From JAQVEM01 sp964603595 (lineage in GTDB: Bacteria > Actinomycetota > Humimicrobiia > Humimicrobiales > Humimicrobiaceae): DNA of 64,000 nt. Shown here in pieces: positions 18,467-27,506 of the stretch. The stretch spans positions 1 through 64,000 of the forward strand of contig CAZRVN010000007.1 in NCBI GenBank assembly GCA_964603595.1, in the 5' to 3' direction. The position numbers were made by a program, and so were the translations under genes. The notes beneath the pieces were generated by a model. It was not told the origin of the DNA. It was given only the letters and a program-made list of their open reading frames with translations, and did not search any database. Numbering within the stretch: position 1 is the first letter of the stretch; each line of letters opens with the position of its first letter.

Positions 18467-19633
18467 ATGGTAAAAACTATTGAAGAAATAAATGAAAAAA
18501 TAAAAAGCGGAAAAGTTGTAGTCCTTAATGCTGAAGAGATAATTGATTACGCATCCAAAAAGGGCGTAAAAAAGACTGCAAAGGAAGTTGACGTTGTTAC
18601 AACTGCGACTTTTGGCCCCATGTGTTCTTCGGGAGCATTTTTAAATTTCGGCCATTCAGACCCTCCCATAAGAATGAATAAAGTGTGGCTTAACGATGTT
18701 CCTGCATATTCTGGAATAGCTGCTGTTGATGCATATATAGGAGCTGCCGAGCTTTCAGAGACAGAGGGGATGAAATATGGTGGCGCCCATGTAATTGAAG
18801 ACTTAATCTCAGGAAAACCTGTAAAACTAAGAGCAACTTCATACGGTACAGATTGCTATCCCAGAAAAGAAATTGAAACTTATATAACCATAGATACAAT
18901 AAACCAGGCGTACCTTTTCAACCCCAGAAACGCTTACCAGAACTATAATGCAGCTACCAATTCTTCCAACAGGACTATATATACTTACATGGGGAAATTG
19001 CTTCCCCATTTTGGAAATGCCAATTTCTCTACCTCAGGCCAGCTAAGCCCTCTGCTAAATGACCCGTATTACAGGACTATAGGAATAGGAACCAGAATAT
19101 TCCTTGCAGGCAGTGAGGGTTATGTTTCCTGGTACGGTACACAGCATAATCCAGGTGCAGAAAGACTGGCTAACGGTACCCCGCAGGGTCCTGCTGGAAC
19201 TCTTGCTGTTATTGGAAATCTAAAGGAGATGTCAGCTGACTACCTGAGGGCCTGCACATTCCGCGGCTATGGTGTTTCTATATTTATGGGGATAGGCATT
19301 CCAATCCCCGTAATTGATGAAGAAATGGTAGAATTTTTAAGGGTAAAAAACGAGGATATATATACTGAAATTATTGATTACTCCGTTCAGAGAAGAAATA
19401 AGCCTTCTTACGGTAAAGTAAATTACAGCCAGCTCAGAAGCGGTAAAATAAAAATTAATGGTAAATCTGTCCAGACAGCACCAATATCAAGTTACTCCAA
19501 AGCCCTTGAGATAGCGAATGTTTTAAAAAACAAAATTAAAAATGGTGAATTTTATCTGACCAATTTTGTTGCACCAATTCCTCTTGAGGAAAATTTTAAA
19601 AATCTTGATATACTCAGCAGGGAGGAACTCTAA
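18467..19633 (+). CDS. DUF39 protein, L-aspartate semialdehyde sulfurtransferase
   Basis: 388 residues of the HcyBio (COG1900) family. Characteristic sequence includes TTATFGPMCSSGAFLNFGH with a conserved cysteine, RATSYGTDCYPRKE with a second, and ACTFRGYGVSIFMGIGIPIPV with a third. In methanogens and many anaerobic bacteria this protein and a partner ferredoxin convert L-aspartate semialdehyde and sulfide to homocysteine, bypassing O-acetyl/succinyl-homoserine. The ferredoxin gene starts with an ATG that overlaps this stop codon (TAATG at 19631-19635), so they are coupled. Its length is close to the family norm. Confidence 0.9.
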   Translation: MVKTIEEINEKIKSGKVVVLNAEEIIDYASKKGVKKTAKEVDVVTTATFGPMCSSGAFLNFGHSDPPIRMNKVWLNDVPAYSGIAAVDAYIGAAELSETEGMKYGGAHVIEDLISGKPVKLRATSYGTDCYPRKEIETYITIDTINQAYLFNPRNAYQNYNAATNSSNRTIYTYMGKLLPHFGNANFSTSGQLSPLLNDPYYRTIGIGTRIFLAGSEGYVSWYGTQHNPGAERLANGTPQGPAGTLAVIGNLKEMSADYLRACTFRGYGVSIFMGIGIPIPVIDEEMVEFLRVKNEDIYTEIIDYSVQRRNKPSYGKVNYSQLRSGKIKINGKSVQTAPISSYSKALEIANVLKNKIKNGEFYLTNFVAPIPLEENFKNLDILSREEL

Positions 19634-20040
19634 TGATAAAAAAGAAACTTGTCCTGAGTTTTCCGGAAAAAATTGTCACAAAACCAATAACATATAAATT
19701 AGTAAAAGAGTACAACCTGGAATTTAATATATTAAGAGCTGAAATAACTCCAAACATGGAAGGCAAAATGCTGATTGAGCTAAAGGGCAATAAGAATCAA
19801 ATTGATGAAGCAATTAAATATCTTACTCACACCGGTGTTACTGTACAAGAAGCAGCAAAAGATATAATAATTGATAAAAACCTCTGTGTGGACTGTGGCG
19901 CCTGCACCTCTATCTGCATCACCCAGGCCCTTACCCTCGATAAAAAGAGCTATAAACTAAATTTTAACAAAGAGAAGTGTATCCTTTGCGAACTCTGCCT
20001 GGATTGCTGCCCTGTTTCCGCTATAAAAGTACACATTTAA
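19633..20040 (+). CDS. NIL-domain ferredoxin, partner of DUF39 sulfurtransferase
   Basis: 135 residues. An N-terminal NIL domain (about 1-70, the ferredoxin-like domain also found on methionine ABC transporters) is followed by two 4Fe-4S motifs: CVDCGACTSIC near 82-92 and CILCELCLDCCPVSAI near 116-131. The combination is the MA1822-type ferredoxin that supplies electrons or sulfur handling to the DUF39 protein in homocysteine synthesis. Coupled to the preceding gene by overlapping stop and start. Confidence 0.9.
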   Translation: MIKKKLVLSFPEKIVTKPITYKLVKEYNLEFNILRAEITPNMEGKMLIELKGNKNQIDEAIKYLTHTGVTVQEAAKDIIIDKNLCVDCGACTSICITQALTLDKKSYKLNFNKEKCILCELCLDCCPVSAIKVHI

Positions 20041-20075
20041 CTACAGTATAAATTTATTTATCAACTATATGATTG

Positions 20076-20240
20076 TCAACCTTCGTATACCTTAAATTCA
20101 TCCTTTGACGCTCCACATTCTGGACAGATCCAATCATCAGGCAAATCTTCAAACTTTGTACCAGGTTCTATATTACCTTCCGGGTCACCTTTTTCAGGAT
20201 CATAGACATAACCACAAATACTGCATTCCCACTTTTCCAT
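20076..20240 (-). CDS. Rubredoxin
   Basis: 54 residues, too short for many gene finders. The two iron-binding knuckles are complete: C6-S-I-C9-G-Y-V-Y and C39-P-E-C42-G. The family sequence GDPEGNIEPGTKFEDLPDDW lies between them. AUG at 20240 has GGAGG 6 bp upstream. Rubredoxins are small one-electron carriers of anaerobes, often serving oxygen or peroxide detoxification; no such partner is adjacent, so the electron partner is unknown. Confidence 0.95.
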   Translation of the reverse strand: MEKWECSICGYVYDPEKGDPEGNIEPGTKFEDLPDDWICPECGASKDEFKVYEG

Positions 20241-20395
20241 CTAACGCCTCCATTTTATTTTTTAATTAAATTTATAAAAGGCACTACTCCTACCCACAGG
20301 TAAATCTGCTAATCTTAAAGATACTTTGTAGTATAATAATAGGGTAAAAACATTTTCGATACAACAAGGATAAGAAAATAAAATATCAATCTTTT

Positions 20396-21796
20396 ATGAA
20401 AAAAACTAATAAACTTTTAATTTTTTTAATATTTATCATTTTCATCTTCTTATTCTCAATTACACCTGTAGATAAAATCCTGTCAGCAGATACAAATAAT
20501 ACAGGGGAGGAAATTGACTATAATAACAGGACAGATTTTATTGAAATAAATAATTTCTATACCTGTGAGGTTACAGGGATAATAGACCCGCCTTTATCAA
20601 ACTATGTGACAAAATGCCTGCAAAAATCCCAAGACTTTGGTTACGGTCTTATTATATTAATAGACACACCTGGCGGTCTCGAAACATCCATGCGGGAGAT
20701 AATAACTGAAATTTTAAATACGGATATCCCAGTCATAGTATTTATTTACCCAGAAGGTTCCAGGGCTGCCTCTGCAGGCACATTCATAACCTATGCAGCA
20801 GACCTTGCAGTAATGGCCCCATACACCAGTATAGGTGCAGCTCATCCTGTTAACCTTGGCGGAGAACAACAGATCTCAGAAGACATGCTTGATAAAGTAA
20901 CTAATGACTCTGTTTCCTATATTAAAAATCTTGCCATATCCAGGGGCAGGAATCCGGAGTGGGCAGAAAAGGCAGTGAGAGAAAGTGCCTCAATAACTAC
21001 AGAAGAAGCACTCAAGCTCGGGGTTATAGATCTTACAGCTCAGGACACAGAAGAACTTCTAAAAAAAATAGACGGCAAAATTATATATAAATCAGGTAGT
21101 TCTTTTCTTATCAATAGTGCCAATAGCTCTACCGAAAAAATTGGGATTAATTTTATTACCGGTTTCCTCCATACTATCGTTAACCCGAATATTGCTTATA
21201 TACTATTTATAATAGGAATATTTGGAATAATTTATGAATTTTCCCAGCCGGGTCTTGGCATTTCAGGAGCTGTAGGCATCTTATTCATAATACTTGGTCT
21301 CTACTCATTCAATATACTCCCTATTAATTATGCAGGCCTTGCCCTCATTTTATTAGCAATAATTTTATTTATTCTTGACATAATAATCGGCTCAGGCGGA
21401 ATATTCTCTATAGCAGGAGTGGCTTCACTGGTTATAGGTTCCTTTTTATTGATTAACACCAGTGCTTCTTACCTTAAGATAACACGCAGTCTTATAATAA
21501 GTGCTTCTCTTGTAGTATCAGGTTTTATAATTATTGTAATTAGAGCAGCTTATAGAGCGCACCGCTTAAAACCAATTACCGGTAAAGAAGATATAACCGG
21601 AAAAACAGCAGTAGTCTGTCAGGATTTAAATCCTGAAGGCCTGGTTAAAATATCAGGGGAAATCTGGAAGGCACTATCTAAAGATGGAAAAAAAATAAAA
21701 AAAGGCCAGAAAGTCAGAATAATATCTTTAGAAGGATTGACTTTAATAGTAAATTTATTAAAAATAAGGAATAAAAATAAAAAAATAGGAGGGTAA
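20396..21796 (+). CDS. NfeD-family membrane serine protease
   Basis: 466 residues: signal anchor (about 7-27), a ClpP-class serine protease domain (about 45-250) with the GGLETSMREI loop and catalytic Ser in EGSRAASAGT, the general-base Lys expected in the NPEWAEKAV segment, then four membrane helices (about 270-390) and a C-terminal OB-fold NfeD domain (about 400-460, GKTAVVCQDL). Long NfeD proteins work with SPFH slipins, cleaving the slipin C-terminus in Pyrococcus. The slipin gene follows one base later. Confidence 0.9.
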   Translation: MKKTNKLLIFLIFIIFIFLFSITPVDKILSADTNNTGEEIDYNNRTDFIEINNFYTCEVTGIIDPPLSNYVTKCLQKSQDFGYGLIILIDTPGGLETSMREIITEILNTDIPVIVFIYPEGSRAASAGTFITYAADLAVMAPYTSIGAAHPVNLGGEQQISEDMLDKVTNDSVSYIKNLAISRGRNPEWAEKAVRESASITTEEALKLGVIDLTAQDTEELLKKIDGKIIYKSGSSFLINSANSSTEKIGINFITGFLHTIVNPNIAYILFIIGIFGIIYEFSQPGLGISGAVGILFIILGLYSFNILPINYAGLALILLAIILFILDIIIGSGGIFSIAGVASLVIGSFLLINTSASYLKITRSLIISASLVVSGFIIIVIRAAYRAHRLKPITGKEDITGKTAVVCQDLNPEGLVKISGEIWKALSKDGKKIKKGQKVRIISLEGLTLIVNLLKIRNKNKKIGG

Positions 21797-21797
21797 A

Positions 21798-22577
21798 ATG
21801 TCAGTAGGTTCTATTATATCAATATTGTTCGGTGTATTTTTTGTCCTTTCAATATTAATTTCAGCTGTTAAAATCCTCAGGGAATATGAAAGAGGCGTCA
21901 TATTTAGATTCGGAAGGTTGAGCGGTGTAAAAGGGCCAGGTTTATTTTTAATAATTCCATTTGTGGATAAAATTATTAAGGTTGATCTCAGAACAGTCAC
22001 CATGGACGTGCCGCCACAGGATATTATTACCCGCGACAATGTTCCAGTAAAGGTTAATGCAGTAGTATATTTCAGGGTAATGGATCCCGCAAAGAGCGTT
22101 ATAAAGATTGAAAGATATATAGTCGCAACATCTCAGATAGCCCAGACTACACTTAGAAGCATACTGGGTCAGGCTGATTTAGACGACCTCCTTGCAAGAA
22201 GGGATAAAATTAATCAGGAACTGCAGAAAATAATAGATGAACAAACAGACCCATGGGGAATAAAAGTTTCAACTGTTGAAATCAAAGATGTAGAACTTCC
22301 TCAATCAATACAAAGGGCATTCGCCAGACAGGCAGAAGCCGAAAGAGAAAGAAGGGCAAAAATAATTAATGCCGAAGGAGAATTCCAGGCATCTGAAAGA
22401 TTAGCCAAAGCAGCAAAAGTATTGAGTGAGTATCCGGTATCTGTACAGCTAAGATTCCTCCAAACACTAAAAGAAATTGCAACAGAGCAGAATTCTACTA
22501 TCGTATTCCCGGTTCCAATTGATCTTGTTGAGGCCTTTATAGATAAAATCGGTAAGAAAAAACCGGTAGAAAAATAA
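21798..22577 (+). CDS. Slipin / stomatin-like SPFH protein
   Basis: 259 residues: one N-terminal membrane helix (about 4-24), SPFH domain (about 27-190; EYERGVIFRFGRL, LRTVTMDVPPQDIITRDNVPV), then a coiled coil ending in EFQASERLAKAAKVL. Prokaryotic slipins form large membrane ring assemblies. GGAGG lies 5 bp before the ATG inside the intergenic base. Forms the classic nfeD-slipin operon with the preceding protease. Confidence 0.92.
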   Translation: MSVGSIISILFGVFFVLSILISAVKILREYERGVIFRFGRLSGVKGPGLFLIIPFVDKIIKVDLRTVTMDVPPQDIITRDNVPVKVNAVVYFRVMDPAKSVIKIERYIVATSQIAQTTLRSILGQADLDDLLARRDKINQELQKIIDEQTDPWGIKVSTVEIKDVELPQSIQRAFARQAEAERERRAKIINAEGEFQASERLAKAAKVLSEYPVSVQLRFLQTLKEIATEQNSTIVFPVPIDLVEAFIDKIGKKKPVEK

Positions 22578-22598
22578 AATTTCAAAGTAGTCTTAAAT

Positions 22599-23147
22599 AT
22601 GAAAAAAACCATAAATGATGTTTTTGTACCAAAAATATCAGGTAAAAAAACTATCCTGAGATTGCTTAAAAAGGGGGATTTAAAAAGATCTCTTATGTGG
22701 CTAAAAGACCCTTCTGTTAATATGTATCTCAGCCATAATTTCTGTGATTATACCGAAGAGCAGGAGCTAAAATGGTTTAAGTTTGTCCATAGCTCAAATA
22801 ATGACGTGGTTTTCGCTATTGATGATAAAAATAACAATTTATATATTGGAAACTGTGCACTTCATAAAATCCAGTGGGATAAAAAAGGCTGTGAATTAGG
22901 TATTTTCATTGGCGAAAAGAAATATTGGAATAAAGGATACGGCTCAGACGCAGTAGAAAGCATTATAAAATTTGCATTTAACAAACTCCGCCTTGAAATA
23001 ATCAAGCTGGATGTCTACCGGTATAACCGCCGTGCAATAAAGGTCTATAAAAATTGCGGCTTCCAGCTCACAAAAATTGAGAGAAAAAGCCATTTTTACA
23101 ATGGTAAATACTGGGATACTCTGTTAATGGAACTTAGAAAAAGTTAA
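22599..23147 (+). CDS. GNAT-family N-acetyltransferase, RimJ/RimL-like
   Basis: 182 residues. The acetyl-CoA site is visible in GIFIGEKKYWNKGYGSDAVES (motif A, near 105-125) and the C-terminal RRAIKVYKNCGFQ motif. Closest label is the RimJ/RimL or spermidine/amino-sugar acetyltransferase-like group. The substrate is unknown. It starts 21 bp after the slipin stop and may share its transcript. Confidence 0.85.
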   Translation: MKKTINDVFVPKISGKKTILRLLKKGDLKRSLMWLKDPSVNMYLSHNFCDYTEEQELKWFKFVHSSNNDVVFAIDDKNNNLYIGNCALHKIQWDKKGCELGIFIGEKKYWNKGYGSDAVESIIKFAFNKLRLEIIKLDVYRYNRRAIKVYKNCGFQLTKIERKSHFYNGKYWDTLLMELRKS

Positions 23148-23333
23148 ATCAAACCAGCCCACCGCTTTATTTATATATTCAAGCAAAATAAGGACCCCCA
23201 TCAAAAATAAATGTATTATACATACATCAATTACAAATAAAAATCTTATAGCAGGAATAAATATTAACTTTTTTATTTTTAATATTTTATTTTTATGCTA
23301 ATATCTTTTCATTCATTATCTAAAAATAAGATT

Positions 23334-24737
23334 ATGTATACATACAGAAGAAGGCATAGGCCTGATGCAGGTTCAATTTTATTTATAGTCATTTTTGTAT
23401 TAATTATTATAGGCATCAGCTGCCTTTGTTACTTTGATAAAGGAAAATTCTGGGATATTCTACCTTTTGTCTGCATACCTTCAATAGTAATAAGTCTTAT
23501 ATTTATAATCATAAATTTTATTAGAAGAACAAAAGGGAGCATATTTTTTATCTTATTTTTTATTCTTTCTGTTACAGGACTAATACTGTCAAATTTTTTT
23601 GGACCTTCTGCTTTGAACTACAGGGCGGAAAAAAATTTTGATGATGAAGCCTATGATCAATCAATTCAATGTTACAAAATGATTCAGGAAAACTACCCCA
23701 GTAGCCGCTTCGCTGACACAGCACTTAAGAATATTACATACTCCTATTTTTTGAACCAGGACTACGGAGAAGTGGTTGAAAGCTATAAAGAAGCTATAAG
23801 ATTAAATCTTTTAAGTGGTGATGACCTTGATACAAAAAAAATCCTGGAGGAATGCTACATAAATTTAGCTGAAGATTACTACAAGAACGGGGAATATGGC
23901 CTTTCTGCTGAAAATTATCTTAATGCAGCAGAAGTACTTGAAGAAATAAAAAATAATTTCCCTGATACAAATGAAGCATTTATTTCCATATACAAAATAC
24001 CCGAATATCTTTATCAGGGAGCTTTGTATTTCAATAAAACCAAGAACTGGGATAAATCCATTGAATCCCTTGAAGAAATTGTTAACAACTACGAAGACGA
24101 TAAATATTTTTATGAAGCTAATCTTCTTTTATCAAATACCCACGTCAATAAAGCAATAGAGCTTGTAGAAAGCAATAATTACCAGGAAGGTATTGAAGAA
24201 TTTTTAAAAATCCTGGAACTGGAGGCTCTTAATTACAATTATAATAATATTAATGATTATAAGAAAAGCCGCGTTTTTTCTGATATCCCCGCTGATACAT
24301 TAGAAGCTGATGCAAGAAACAAATACAGTTCCGGCAATTATAAAAAAGCTATATTTTTATGCGAGTTAATTATTGATTATTACCCCCAGATGGAAGAGGA
24401 TTTTACTTCCCTGCTTATCAACTCAAAACTAAAAGTCACTACTTCCTCCGCCTATAACAAGCTGGAACAATCCACTGCAGAATTTACATTCTGGGGACCC
24501 GAAAAAAGTATTTTAATGATTGAAGACAATACAGAATTTGATTTAACAATATATTTAAAGGGACCTGAATTTAAAATAATAAGGGTTGAAAAAAATTCCA
24601 GCGTGGAAATAGAAATCTCTGCAGGAAGTTACGAAGCTGTTGCAGATTTAAACAATCAGGATATTCTGCCTTATTATGGACAAGTAACTTACGAAGAAGG
24701 CAAAAAATACAGAGAGGAATATAAAATAACTGAATAG
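23334..24737 (+). CDS. Membrane protein with tetratricopeptide repeats
   Basis: About 467 residues. Three membrane helices (about 14-33, 41-61, 67-88) precede an extracytoplasmic region of TPR-like helical repeats (about 100-370: AEKNFDDEAYDQSIQCYKMI, AEDYYKNGEYGLSAENYLNAA, ARNKYSSGNYKKAIFLCELI). The last 80 residues look beta-rich. The arrangement resembles outer-assembly or YbgF-like scaffolds but no function is recognised. The start at 23334 (MYTYRRRH) is favoured over 23295; neither has a strong ribosome site. Confidence 0.7.
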   Translation: MYTYRRRHRPDAGSILFIVIFVLIIIGISCLCYFDKGKFWDILPFVCIPSIVISLIFIIINFIRRTKGSIFFILFFILSVTGLILSNFFGPSALNYRAEKNFDDEAYDQSIQCYKMIQENYPSSRFADTALKNITYSYFLNQDYGEVVESYKEAIRLNLLSGDDLDTKKILEECYINLAEDYYKNGEYGLSAENYLNAAEVLEEIKNNFPDTNEAFISIYKIPEYLYQGALYFNKTKNWDKSIESLEEIVNNYEDDKYFYEANLLLSNTHVNKAIELVESNNYQEGIEEFLKILELEALNYNYNNINDYKKSRVFSDIPADTLEADARNKYSSGNYKKAIFLCELIIDYYPQMEEDFTSLLINSKLKVTTSSAYNKLEQSTAEFTFWGPEKSILMIEDNTEFDLTIYLKGPEFKIIRVEKNSSVEIEISAGSYEAVADLNNQDILPYYGQVTYEEGKKYREEYKITE

Positions 24738-24740
24738 ATG

Positions 24741-25160
24741 TTAACCGGCTCTTTTTATATTATCATCAATTAATTCCTTAAAAACCCTTCCCAGATTTCT
24801 TCTAACTTCTTCAAAATCTTTTTCTCTATCTATATTACAATTCATTTCCAGACCTACCAGAAGTTCGTCCAGTACTCTGGAAGCCGATTTTATTTGTTCA
24901 CTTGTCCTCTTTTCATCAGCATAGCTTAAATCTTTTACGGTCTTATCTACAACTGCATTCAAATTTTTATAATTTTCCTGAAGCACCCCGGTTAATTTCG
25001 CCTTCTGCCAGAGCCACTTCCCCCCGTTCTTAGAATTATACAAATTAAAAAGCCCAAACAGATACTCGAGATCGATTTCTCTTAATTCACATAGGTTTCT
25101 AAGAACATATATTCTTTTAGTTATATAGGGGAGCTTAATTAGCTTTTTAAAATCTACCAT
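24741..25160 (-). CDS. Hypothetical helical protein
   Basis: 139 residues, predicted mainly alpha-helical, with a tail DNIKRAG. I recognise no family. There is no membrane segment or signal peptide. Its stop lies 3 bp from the convergent TPR gene stop. The coding pattern (balanced composition, clear frame) supports a real gene. Confidence 0.55.
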   Translation of the reverse strand: MVDFKKLIKLPYITKRIYVLRNLCELREIDLEYLFGLFNLYNSKNGGKWLWQKAKLTGVLQENYKNLNAVVDKTVKDLSYADEKRTSEQIKSASRVLDELLVGLEMNCNIDREKDFEEVRRNLGRVFKELIDDNIKRAG

Positions 25161-25301
25161 GTTTATACTTCCATATTATTTGCACTAACAGTTTATTAAA
25201 AATCTTAGCAATATTAAAGTCAAGAATAATTGCCATTATAAGCGAATAAACTTTTTTATTATCACTTCTTTTATTTTTACCCGCCTCAAAATACCTTCCG
25301 C

Positions 25302-25874
25302 CTATGCTTTTCTATCCAGTATTATAAACCTCAGTAATCTATCTCCTCCCTTATTTATCCCTATCCTCCGGGTTCTCGCTATTTTACAATCGCTGTTTCC
25401 TTGCTTAAAATCAAATATCTGCAGCCCTCCTTCTCCCTTTACAATATCTGCTCCATTATCTTTTATGCCTATACCCATAGCTACAGTCAGCCTTCCCGGC
25501 CCGTTAGTTAATCTATCGCTTCCATTTCTTCTCTGCTTCATTATATCAATTCCCCATACAGGGTCTAATGCTCTTATTAAAACTGCACCTGGCCTGCCTT
25601 CCTTTTCTGTTACAATATTAATAAGATAATACACTCCGTAACATAAATATACATAGATCAGGCCGGGTTTCCCAAACATTATTGAACTTCTGGGAGTTTT
25701 TCCGCCATAAGCATGGCTGGCAGGGTCATCCTTGCCATAATATGCTTCTGTTTCCACTATAACTCCCCCGACCATCTCTTGCCCATTGTATTTTATCAGT
25801 GCTTTCCCCAGCAAATCCCGGGCTACTTCTGCAGTGTCCCTGTTATAAAAATTTCTTGGTAAAATATTTTTCAT
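25302..25874 (-). CDS. 3-methyladenine DNA glycosylase (AAG/MPG type)
   Basis: 190 residues of the AAG family: LPRNFYNRDTAEVARDLLGK at the start, the catalytic region VETEAYYGKDDPASHAYGG (general-base Glu), GLIYVYLCYGVYYLINIVT and GPGRLTVAMGI. It excises 3-methyladenine, hypoxanthine and related bases. Length is typical. It is isolated between unrelated genes. Confidence 0.93.
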   Translation of the reverse strand: MKNILPRNFYNRDTAEVARDLLGKALIKYNGQEMVGGVIVETEAYYGKDDPASHAYGGKTPRSSIMFGKPGLIYVYLCYGVYYLINIVTEKEGRPGAVLIRALDPVWGIDIMKQRRNGSDRLTNGPGRLTVAMGIGIKDNGADIVKGEGGLQIFDFKQGNSDCKIARTRRIGINKGGDRLLRFIILDRKA

Positions 25875-26045
25875 AACAAATCCAGTACAATTCTACCATT
25901 GATTTTATCAATGTTCCTCAAATTTTATAAAATAATTCTTCCATGCCATTCTACCAATTCCAATAAACCACGGCTCCTTTTGCCAGTTTACTATTAAATA
26001 AAAATAGCCTTTACTGCCCCTTTGAAAATATAAATAATTATTTTA

Positions 26046-26074
26046 TTGAAATAGAAAAAAATATTTTGTATATT
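26046..26074 (+). promoter_or_regulatory. Promoter of the ferredoxin gene
   Basis: TTGAAA (26046-26051), 17 bp, TATATT (26069-26074), about 41 bp before the ferredoxin ATG. Hexamers and spacing fit a sigma-70-type promoter. Confidence 0.6.
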
Positions 26075-26114
26075 ACATAACAGCATTGCAAAGAATAAAG
26101 CAGAAAGGAATTAT

Positions 26115-26306
26115 ATGGAAGTAAAAATTGATAAAGAATTATGTACAGGATGCGGTCTATGTGAGGAAACATGTCCGGATATCTTTAAATTAAACGAGGA
26201 CGAAGATGTTGCAACAGTTATAAAAACTGACTATGACGAAAATGACGAAGAATGCATAGAAGAAGCTATAGAAAATTGCCCAACTGAGGCAATATCTACA
26301 GACTAA
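26115..26306 (+). CDS. 4Fe-4S ferredoxin
   Basis: 63 residues. One cluster motif C11-TG-C14-GL-C17 near the start with the fourth ligand in ENCPTEAI near the end; the second cluster has decayed, as in Thermotoga-type single-cluster ferredoxins. Very acidic, as expected for a low-potential electron carrier. AGAAAGGAA precedes the ATG, and a strong terminator follows 24 bp after the stop, so this is a single-gene transcript. Confidence 0.93.
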   Translation: MEVKIDKELCTGCGLCEETCPDIFKLNEDEDVATVIKTDYDENDEECIEEAIENCPTEAISTD

Positions 26307-26330
26307 CTCTTATAAAGAATAAATATAAAA

Positions 26331-26362
26331 AAAGCCCTTTCTAAAAAGGAGGGCTTTTTTTT
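26331..26362 (+). terminator. Rho-independent terminator after ferredoxin
   Basis: AAAGCCCT pairs with AGGGCTTT across an 11-nt loop, followed by a run of T. It also has an A run on the other side, so it may work in both directions. Confidence 0.85.
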
Positions 26363-26421
26363 ATAAAAGATTTTTAAAAAAATAATTACAATCCGAAAAA
26401 TAAGATTCTTCACAAAAAAAG

Positions 26422-27123
26422 TTAAACCTTCAATGCCCTGGATGCTTTTCCCCTTATTTTTTCTACAAACGCACTGAGATTATCAGAGCTAAATAATGCC
26501 TTGCCGATAACAAGAACATTCGCTCCTGCCCCTGCAGCAACCGGTGCAGTATCAAGATTAATCCCTCCATCAACTTCAATATCTATATTTTTCTTTAAAT
26601 CTGAAGAGTACCTTCTGTAATCCTCGATCATTTCCTTTAACTTTTTAATCTTATATACCATATCAGGTATAAATTCCTGGCCACCAAATCCGGGATTGAC
26701 GGTCATTATCAAAATCATATCTACGAGGTGCAGCACATTTTCTACATAACATAATGGAGTTGAAGGATTTAAAGCAACAGCTGCCTTTTTCCCTGCTTCC
26801 TTTATATAGTTCAGCGTTCTATCAAGATGAGGGCACTCTTCAACATGAACATTTATAAGATCAGCCCCGCTCTCAATAAAACTGTCAAGAATCCTGTCTG
26901 GGTTCTTAATCATAAGATGAACATCCATGAAAAGTTCTGTCTCATCTCTCAAGCACTTTATTACTGGAGGGCCTACAGATATATTGGGAACAAAGTTTCC
27001 ATCCATTATATCAAGGTGAAGCATATCTACTCCAGCACTTTCAACTTTTTTGATTTCTTCACCAAGTCTGGCAAAGTTGCTGCTTAATATAGACGCAGAG
27101 ATCTTTACTGAATTATTTTTCAT
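26422..27123 (-). CDS. rpe: Ribulose-phosphate 3-epimerase
   Basis: About 233 residues with the complete TIM-barrel signature: SASILSSNFARLGEEI, MLHLDIMDGNFVPNISVGP, MDVHLMI, MTVNPGFGGQ and EVDGGI, supplying the two Asp and two His metal ligands. It interconverts ribulose 5-phosphate and xylulose 5-phosphate in the pentose phosphate pathway. A GTG at 27129 is in frame, but ATG at 27123 is better placed relative to GGGAAGG. Ribulose 5-phosphate is also the RibB substrate in the nearby riboflavin operon, though the genes are divergent. Confidence 0.95.
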   Translation of the reverse strand: MKNNSVKISASILSSNFARLGEEIKKVESAGVDMLHLDIMDGNFVPNISVGPPVIKCLRDETELFMDVHLMIKNPDRILDSFIESGADLINVHVEECPHLDRTLNYIKEAGKKAAVALNPSTPLCYVENVLHLVDMILIMTVNPGFGGQEFIPDMVYKIKKLKEMIEDYRRYSSDLKKNIDIEVDGGINLDTAPVAAGAGANVLVIGKALFSSDNLSAFVEKIRGKASRALKV

Positions 27124-27228
27124 TTCCACCTTCCCTTCCAGATTACAACAAGGATTATAACATAAAACTAAAGTTAATTACGGTCTAAAATCCAAATATT
27201 TATAAATTATATATTATATAAAAAGCTC

Positions 27229-27257
27229 TTGGCATTTTAAGTTAATTCTAGTATATT
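27229..27257 (+). promoter_or_regulatory. Promoter of riboflavin operon
   Basis: TTGGCA (27229-27234), 17 bp, TATATT (27252-27257), placed about 45 bp upstream of the FMN riboswitch, as expected for its transcript. Confidence 0.65.
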
Positions 27258-27303
27258 CTTAACATAACTTTTTTGTTTTTTTGAAATTTTTTAAGATTTT
27301 AGA

Positions 27304-27420
27304 ATTTTCGAGGAGAGGTGAAATTCCTTACCGGCGGTTAAAGTCCGCAAACCTACCATAATGGCAGGCCGACTTAGTGAAATCCTAAGACCGACAGTTA
27401 GAGTCTGGAAGGGAGAAAAT
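27304..27420 (+). promoter_or_regulatory. FMN riboswitch (RFN element)
   Basis: The conserved RFN core is recognisable: AGGTGAAATTCC, ACCGGCGGT, TCCGC, GGCCGAC, GTGAAATCC, CCGACAGTTAGAGTCTGG and closing GGGAGAAA. The outer stem P1 is ATTTTC (27304-27309) with GAAAAT (27415-27420). FMN binding should favour the downstream terminator hairpin and shut off ribD-ribE-ribBA-ribH. Confidence 0.95.
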
Positions 27421-27440
27421 TTATGACTTTTATATTATTA

Positions 27441-27470
27441 AGCCATGGAATTTCTCCATGGCTTTTTGTT
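27441..27470 (+). terminator. Terminator of the FMN riboswitch
   Basis: AGCCATGGA pairs with TCCATGGCT across ATTTC and is followed by TTTTT. Located 21 bp after the aptamer and 37 bp before ribD, so it is the likely expression platform. Confidence 0.85.
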
Positions 27471-27506
27471 TAATTTATTTTTAAACAGTCAGGGTATTTA
27501 TAAAAT

